Under the pieces are notes generated by a model. The model saw only the letters and a program-made list of their open reading frames with translations. It made no database searches and was not told the DNA's origin. Positions 1 to 4,095 of a DNA stretch of 5,970 bases are shown one piece after another (the stretch's first letter is position 1; each line of letters opens with the position of its first letter). Source of the stretch: Desulfuromonadaceae bacterium UBA6124 (lineage in GTDB: Bacteria > Desulfobacterota > Desulfuromonadia > Desulfuromonadales > Trichloromonadaceae); assembly GCA_002423365.1 (NCBI GenBank), contig DIVU01000272.1, forward strand, positions 3,965 to 9,934, given 5' to 3'. Position numbers and translations under genes: made by a program.

Positions 1-1263
1 ATGGATGATGTGTTCGATCATGCGTTTGCCCGGTTCATCCTGGGGGTGGGCCTTGCCGCCGAAGACCAGCTGGAGTTTGCCGCCACCGATGCGTGCCAGC
101 CGCTCCAGGTCACTCAAGATCAGATCCCCACGCTTGTAGGTGGCCGAGCGGCGGGCGAAGCCGATGGTCAGCAGTTCGGGATCAAGACGGCGGCCGGTCG
201 TTTCCTCGATGTACTGGAAGAGAAAAGCCTTGGCGCCGCAATGGGCGTCCCAGATCTCTTCGTCCGGGATGTTGTCGACCCGCACCAGCAGTTCCGGTTC
301 GTGCGCCCAACTGGGGATGTATTTGTTAAAAAGGCTGACGAAAAAGGGGGAGGCCCAGGTGAAGGAGTGAATGCCGTTGGTGATGGCGTGGATCTCGAAA
401 CCGGGAAAGAGGTTCTGCGAGATCTGCCCGTGTTTTTTCGCCACGCCGTTGACGTAGCTGCTCAGGTTGAGGGCGAGCATGGTCATGTTGAGTTCATCCG
501 CCCCGGCCAGCTCCTTCAACAGCCCCATCGGTACCGGCTCACCCAGCACCCGTCGCGCCAGATCGTAGGGGAAACGATCGTGCCCAGCCGCCACCGGTGT
601 ATGGGTGGTGAAGACACACTGCTCGATGACCCGGTGCGTATCCCAGGCGGCACGCTCGTCCCAGGTGCTTTCCAGGGGATGACGGGAGCGGTCGAGCAGT
701 TCCAGGGTCAGGAAAGCGGCATGCCCCTCGTTCATGTGATACTTCTTGATGGTGAAGCCGAGGGCGTCGAGGATGCGGGCGCCGCCGATGCCGAGGACGA
801 TCTCTTGTTTGAGCCGGTAGGCGAGGTCGCCGCCGTAGAGATTATCGGTGATGTGGCGGTCGGTTTCGACGTTGCCGGGGATATCGGTGTCGAGAAAGAG
901 TACCGGAACGACGCCGCCGGTGGGACTTTTCACCCGGTAGAGCCAGGCCTGCACCTTGACGTCGCGGTCTTCGATGGTCACCAGTGTTTTCGCCGGCAAA
1001 AGTTCCATGACCGCGCCGGGATCCCAGGTCACCGGTGTTTCATGTTGACGGCCGGATTCGTCCAGGCTCTGGCGGAAATAGCCGTGGCGGCTGACCAGGG
1101 TCACCGCCACCAGCGGCAGTTTCAGATCGGCGGCGCTTTTGATGGTGTCGCCGGCGAGGACGCCGAGGCCGCCGCTGTAGGTCGGGATGTCGGAGGACAA
1201 CCCGATTTCCATGGAGAAATAGGCAATGCGCGGTTCCTGGGTGAAACGTTTCCACGTGTGCAT
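1..1263 (-). CDS. glgP: Alpha-glucan (glycogen/maltodextrin) phosphorylase, GT35 family, C-terminus cut by the window edge
   Basis: This is the N-terminal 421 residues of a cytoplasmic, PLP-dependent phosphorylase that releases glucose-1-phosphate from alpha-1,4-glucans. Seen on the minus strand: MEIGLSSDIPTYSGGLGVLAGD (split as MEIGLSSD at 18-25 and YSGGLGVLAGD at 29-39), YHMNEGHAAF at 175-184, TTHTPVAAGHD at 219-229, VNGVAKKHG at 271-279, ITNGIH at 294-299, and FARRSATYKRGDL at 369-381. By alignment from memory, Arg372 and Lys377 of the last motif match the phosphate-binding Arg569/Lys574 of muscle phosphorylase. The start near the GGLGVLAGD motif, without the long N-terminal extension of animal or E. 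coli GlgP, points to the shorter bacterial/archaeal type. The PLP lysine and the rest of the C-terminal domain lie beyond position 1. The start ATG (1263-1261) has an AGGAGG four bases upstream. The gene diverges from gspA. The family is clear; whether glycogen or maltodextrin is the substrate is not. Confidence 0.95.
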   Translation of the reverse strand, partial: MHTWKRFTQEPRIAYFSMEIGLSSDIPTYSGGLGVLAGDTIKSAADLKLPLVAVTLVSRHGYFRQSLDESGRQHETPVTWDPGAVMELLPAKTLVTIEDRDVKVQAWLYRVKSPTGGVVPVLFLDTDIPGNVETDRHITDNLYGGDLAYRLKQEIVLGIGGARILDALGFTIKKYHMNEGHAAFLTLELLDRSRHPLESTWDERAAWDTHRVIEQCVFTTHTPVAAGHDRFPYDLARRVLGEPVPMGLLKELAGADELNMTMLALNLSSYVNGVAKKHGQISQNLFPGFEIHAITNGIHSFTWASPFFVSLFNKYIPSWAHEPELLVRVDNIPDEEIWDAHCGAKAFLFQYIEETTGRRLDPELLTIGFARRSATYKRGDLILSDLERLARIGGGKLQLVFGGKAHPQDEPGKRMIEHIIH

Positions 1264-1267
1264 GAAT

Positions 1268-1273
1268 CCTCCT
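1268..1273 (-). promoter_or_regulatory. Shine-Dalgarno of the phosphorylase gene
   Basis: On the minus strand the sequence reads AGGAGG-ATTC-ATG. This is a full anti-16S match four bases before the start codon. It fixes the start of the phosphorylase at 1263 and argues against the long open frame that runs antisense across this gene. Confidence 0.85.
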
Positions 1274-1300
1274 GAGACGGTTGGGCAACGGCCTTATAAT
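1272..1300 (+). promoter_or_regulatory. Candidate sigma70 promoter for gspA-gspB
   Basis: There is a perfect TATAAT -10 box at 1295-1300. A 17-base spacer separates it from CTGAGA at 1272-1277, which matches 4 of 6 bases of TTGACA. The predicted transcription start is near 1307, giving gspA a leader of about 130 bases. The -35 box partly overlaps the phosphorylase ribosome-binding site on the other strand. The assignment rests on motif and spacing only. Confidence 0.45.
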
Positions 1301-1327
1301 CCTAGCAAAAAATGTCGTCGCTGCCAG
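1299..1327 (-). promoter_or_regulatory. Candidate sigma70 promoter for the phosphorylase gene
   Basis: On the minus strand, CTGGCA (1327-1322, 4 of 6 match to TTGACA) is followed by a 17-base spacer and TAGGAT (1304-1299, 4 of 6 match to TATAAT). The predicted start near 1292 would give a leader of about 29 bases before the ATG at 1263. Two of its -10 bases are shared with the opposing TATAAT. Both boxes are weak matches, so this is tentative. Confidence 0.3.
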
Positions 1328-1436
1328 GATTTCCCCATACTTCCGTAATGACTTTGATCTTGAAAAAGGGCGCCGCCTGTGGGAGAGTTCAGCGACGTGC
1401 CCCGCTCACCCCGATTCCGGAGCTCCCGACCGATTC

Positions 1437-2276
1437 ATGTATCTGGATTTTTACGGTTTTCAGGAAAAACCCTTCACCCTCACCCCGAATCCCCGGTTCG
1501 TTTATCTGAGCCGAAATCATCGGGAAGTTCTCGCCCACCTGCTCTACGGCATCGAGGACGGCTGCGGTTTCATCGCCATCACCGGTGAGGTCGGCACCGG
1601 CAAGACCACGGTGCTGCGGGCGCTCCTCGAAGACCTCGACAACGACCGCTACCGCCTGGCTTTCATCTTCAATCCCAGCGTCAGCGCCCTTGATCTGCTG
1701 CGGGCGATTCAGCGGGAATTCGCCATCGAAGGGCCGGCCGCCGAAGCGGGAGATCTGCTCCATCTGCTCAACGAATTCCTCTTGCGGCAGCGAGGAGAAG
1801 GGCGCACGGTGGTGCTGGTGATTGACGAGGCCCAGCATCTTGATCCGACGGTTTTGGAACAGATCCGTCTTCTCTCCAACCTCGAAACCCAGACCGACAA
1901 ACTCATCCAGATCGTCCTTGTCGGCCAGCCCGAACTTGGCGCCCTGCTCAAACGGCGCAACATGCGCCAGCTCAATCAACGTATCAGCGTGCGCTATCAC
2001 CTCGGCACCATGAATTTTGCCGACACCTGCGAATATGTGCGCCATCGCCTGCGTGTCGCCGGCGGCGACGAGGAAATTTTCACCCCCGCCGCCCTCAAGA
2101 AGATCCATCGCTATTCGGGGGGATTGCCCCGTCTCATCAATCTGGCTTGCAGCCGGGCGCTGCTTATGGGCTACGCTTCGGATCAGCGGATCATCACGGC
2201 GCGGATGGCGACGGTCGCCATCCGCGAACTGAACGAACCGGGACGGCCATGGTGGCGGCGATTGCTGGGGCGTTAG
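1437..2276 (+). CDS. gspA: GspA/ExeA-type AAA ATPase of the general (type II) secretion pathway
   Basis: A 279-residue P-loop ATPase. Seen: the N-terminal MYLDFYGFQEKPFTLTPNP typical of GspA/ExeA, Walker A GEVGTGKTT at 50-58, Walker B VVLVIDEAQ at 125-133, a sensor-like strand IVLVGQPEL at 159-167, and a C-terminal lid ending in SGGLPRLINLACSRALL (227-243). In Aeromonas, ExeA works with ExeB at the inner membrane and cell wall to let the secretin ExeD assemble. There ExeA also has a membrane segment and a periplasmic peptidoglycan-binding domain. Here the protein ends (RPWWRRLLGR) just after the ATPase, so it should be cytoplasmic or peripheral to the membrane. The ATG at 1437 is chosen because the conserved family N-terminus begins there. 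The frame is open back to a TTG at 1281, but that precedes the likely promoter. No well-spaced Shine-Dalgarno is present; GGAG lies 14 bases upstream. The related exosortase-locus ATPases are an alternative, but the adjacent gspB favours GspA. Confidence 0.9.
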   Translation: MYLDFYGFQEKPFTLTPNPRFVYLSRNHREVLAHLLYGIEDGCGFIAITGEVGTGKTTVLRALLEDLDNDRYRLAFIFNPSVSALDLLRAIQREFAIEGPAAEAGDLLHLLNEFLLRQRGEGRTVVLVIDEAQHLDPTVLEQIRLLSNLETQTDKLIQIVLVGQPELGALLKRRNMRQLNQRISVRYHLGTMNFADTCEYVRHRLRVAGGDEEIFTPAALKKIHRYSGGLPRLINLACSRALLMGYASDQRIITARMATVAIRELNEPGRPWWRRLLGR

Positions 2277-2333
2277 TCACCGGCTGATAAAAAACGGTGA
2301 TTCGCGGCGGGAATTTTTCAGGAAATAGTGATC

Positions 2334-2338
2334 AGGGA
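2334..2338 (+). promoter_or_regulatory. Shine-Dalgarno that decides the gspB start
   Basis: AGGGA lies seven bases before the ATG at 2346, a normal spacing. An in-frame GTG at 2328 is six codons earlier but has AGGAA only three bases upstream. It would also add residues before the conserved MSSILKALKKLE start of the family. The ATG is therefore preferred. Confidence 0.65.
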
Positions 2339-2345
2339 TACAGCG

Positions 2346-3236
2346 ATGAGTTCAATTCTGAAGGCGTTGAAAAAACTCGAAAACGAACGACGGCAACCGC
2401 CGGTCGGACAGTCCCCCCTGTCACGGGAGGTTTTCGAAGGGATTTCCCGGGCCGAAGTGACCAGCCGTTCCCGTTCCCCGCTTCCTCTGATTGTTCTGGC
2501 CCTAGTGATTGCAGGGGGGGGGCTTGGGGTCTGGCTGCTACGGCAATCCCCACCGGCGGAGCGGCGCGTCGCCGAAACCAGGCAGCCGTCGGTGGCCTTG
2601 CCCGCCGATTCAACGGTAACTTTGCCCAGCTTTTGGGTTCCCATTGCTCCGGACAGGGCGGTCGAAGCGCCCGTCGTTCCGCTTTCCGCGAATATAGCGG
2701 CGCCGCAGTCGGTGTCCCCGCCCGAGGAGACTTCCGTGCCGATCGCCGAGGCCTCACCCCCTGCCGTGGTAGAGCCGCCGGCCGAAACCCGCTCCAAGGA
2801 ACCGGTCGCGAAAGTCGTGGCGACGACCAAGGCCCCTGCTGTCGTGCCGCCAAAGGAGACGGTTTCCTCAGTGGAAGACTCCCCGGCGAAGATCCCTGTA
2901 TCGGCGCCCGTGGCCGTGGTGAAACCGGCGAGACCGGTCATTACCCAAGTCCGGCCCAAAAGTCCCGTCCGCGCTACCTCAACCCCAGTGGCTATTGCCT
3001 CGCGCACGCCGGGCTGGGCCTTGCCCGGCGCCGAGAAGGCTGTGCCGCCGGAACTGCGGGTCAGTGAGATCCATTACAAGCCCGTCGCCCAAGAGCGTCT
3101 GGCGGTGGTCAACGACCTGCCGGTGCTCGAAGGGGTGGATATCGACGGAGCGCGGGTCGACCGCATCTTCAAAGACCGCATCCGCTTCGTCTTCAACGGC
3201 CGCTATCTCGAAGTCAAGCTCACCGCCGAGCCCTGA
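2346..3236 (+). CDS. gspB: GspB-type type II secretion assembly protein, single-pass membrane protein with T2SSB domain
   Basis: A 296-residue bitopic inner-membrane protein, the expected partner of the upstream GspA. Seen: a cytoplasmic N-terminus MSSILKALKKLENERR typical of GspB proteins; a basic RSR followed by a hydrophobic helix at about 46-66 (LPLIVLALVIAGGGLGVWLL); a long, low-complexity Pro/Ala/Val/Glu-rich stretch at about 67-232 that should span the periplasm; and a compact C-terminal domain at about 236-292 with LRVSEIHYKPVAQERLAVV and VDRIFKDRIRF. That last part fits the T2SSB/GspB domain, in which a short beta-rich unit follows a Pro-rich linker. It lies 69 bases after gspA on the same strand and is probably co-transcribed. 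A run of nine G at 2514-2522 encodes Gly-Gly-Gly inside the membrane helix. The stop is one base from the convergent ChaN-family stop. The Pro-rich linker is expected to diverge quickly; the assignment rests on both ends and the neighbour. Confidence 0.85.
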   Translation: MSSILKALKKLENERRQPPVGQSPLSREVFEGISRAEVTSRSRSPLPLIVLALVIAGGGLGVWLLRQSPPAERRVAETRQPSVALPADSTVTLPSFWVPIAPDRAVEAPVVPLSANIAAPQSVSPPEETSVPIAEASPPAVVEPPAETRSKEPVAKVVATTKAPAVVPPKETVSSVEDSPAKIPVSAPVAVVKPARPVITQVRPKSPVRATSTPVAIASRTPGWALPGAEKAVPPELRVSEIHYKPVAQERLAVVNDLPVLEGVDIDGARVDRIFKDRIRFVFNGRYLEVKLTAEP

Positions 3237-3237
3237 T

Positions 3238-4095
3238 TCAATAACCCCGCTCCCAGCTTCCTTCCCCCTCGTCCAGCCACAGATAGTCGGCGTCCTCCGC
3301 TCTAACCGCGCGGCGATCCAGTCGCCCCGGCATTTCCGGGAGGATGACCCGGTAGTTCAGCCCGTTTTCCGTCATGCGGCTGGGGATACCGTGTTTCCAG
3401 CTGTGACCACTCCCCGCCAGCACCACCATTTTCCGCTCCGGATACTCCCGCCGGTAGTCGGTTAGATTACGGGCCATGACCACATCCCAGAGCAGCTGGG
3501 CTTCGCAGAAATAGAGAAAGGTGGTTCCCATGCCGCCGTGGCCACCCATCGATTGACGGATGAACTGCATGTAGTCGGGATCGACGACGCAAGGGAGAGG
3601 CCCGAGGGCTTCACGGGCTTCTTCGGGAAGGGAGACCAGGCCGCGGCTTGCCACCTGCTTGGTCAGTTCCCTGGAGGTGTTCAGACCGATCAGGGGAATG
3701 CTCGCGTCCCGGGCGCCGGTGAAAATCTCCCGGTAAAGGGGCCACATGCTCCAGTTATCGTTGTAAATGGGCAGGAAGGCCGCCTCGTCCAATTCCCCCG
3801 AGCTCCAACGATTCAGATCGCGCTGCTGGTCGGCACGAAACATTTCCAGCCCCACGGCGATATCGAGCCCCGCATCGTGCAGGGCGCGAATAACTTCCAG
3901 TTGCGCCCGGTGATGACCGGCATGATTGTGCAACTCGCCGATCAGAACTACCTCGGTGTTTTTCAGATCCTCGAGCATTTCCGCGAAGCTGATGATCTGC
4001 CGGTCGGAGAGGCGCAACAGGTGCGGGTGAGCGAAAGCCTGTGCGGAAAAGCTCAGAAACAACATTAGAAAAAGAGCAAAGTATCTGGTTATCAT
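3238..4095 (-). CDS. Exported ChaN-family (TIKI/TraB superfamily) protein, putative haem-binding or peptidase-like
   Basis: A 285-residue protein with a signal peptide: MITRYF, then a hydrophobic core, then AQA or AFA cleavage near residues 20-23. No lipobox cysteine is present, so it is probably a soluble periplasmic protein rather than a lipoprotein like many relatives. The mature part shows VVLIGELHNHAGHH at 49-62, VGLEMF at 81-86, the AQLLWD helix at 199-204, and VVLAGSGH at 224-231. The two GxxH motifs (GELH 53-56 and GSGH 228-231) are the hallmark of the superfamily that includes ChaN, TraB and Tiki. Campylobacter ChaN binds haem; Tiki proteins are metal-dependent proteases. Which activity applies here cannot be told from sequence. 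The start ATG overlaps the TGA of the upstream M1 peptidase (ATGA), with GGAG eight bases upstream, indicating translational coupling. The gene converges on gspB. Confidence 0.88.
   Translation of the reverse strand: MITRYFALFLMLFLSFSAQAFAHPHLLRLSDRQIISFAEMLEDLKNTEVVLIGELHNHAGHHRAQLEVIRALHDAGLDIAVGLEMFRADQQRDLNRWSSGELDEAAFLPIYNDNWSMWPLYREIFTGARDASIPLIGLNTSRELTKQVASRGLVSLPEEAREALGPLPCVVDPDYMQFIRQSMGGHGGMGTTFLYFCEAQLLWDVVMARNLTDYRREYPERKMVVLAGSGHSWKHGIPSRMTENGLNYRVILPEMPGRLDRRAVRAEDADYLWLDEGEGSWERGY

Noticed and set aside
1..1275. A 424-codon open frame on the plus strand across the phosphorylase gene.
   Set aside because: It is the antisense of a clearly conserved gene with a strong Shine-Dalgarno. 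GC-rich third positions keep the opposite frame free of stops, and its translation has no recognisable domain.
1299..1327. A sigma54-type promoter (TGGCA ... TTGC) for the phosphorylase.
   Set aside because: The GG and GC pairs are 17 bases apart, not the 10 needed between the -24 and -12 elements.
1281..1436. A 52-codon N-terminal extension of gspA starting at a TTG.
   Set aside because: It starts upstream of the perfect TATAAT, has no Shine-Dalgarno, and precedes the conserved N-terminus of the family.
1312..1509. A 65-codon frame beginning in the gspA leader, a possible leader peptide.
   Set aside because: It has no Shine-Dalgarno (an A-rich stretch precedes the ATG) and runs far into gspA. 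Its composition is that of a shadow frame.
1389..2108. A 239-codon minus-strand open frame opposite gspA.
   Set aside because: The same codon-bias effect explains it: the opposite strand carries Walker A/B motifs in frame, while this translation shows none.
2277..2300. The hairpin TCACCG ... CGGTGA right after gspA as a terminator.
   Set aside because: The stem is only six bases with a 12-base loop and no following T run; gspB follows on the same strand.
2297..3067. A 256-codon plus-strand frame overlapping gspB.
   Set aside because: Its product is a low-complexity Arg/Gly-rich string. The overlapping gspB frame has a family N-terminus, a membrane helix and a C-terminal domain.
3218..3231. 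The hairpin GCTC-ACCGCC-GAGC near the end of gspB as a terminator.
   Set aside because: The stem is only four bases, no T tract follows in either direction, and it lies inside coding sequence.
3538..4068. A 176-codon plus-strand frame opposite the ChaN-family gene.
   Set aside because: It is antisense to GELH/GSGH-bearing coding sequence, with no ribosome-binding site or family features noted.
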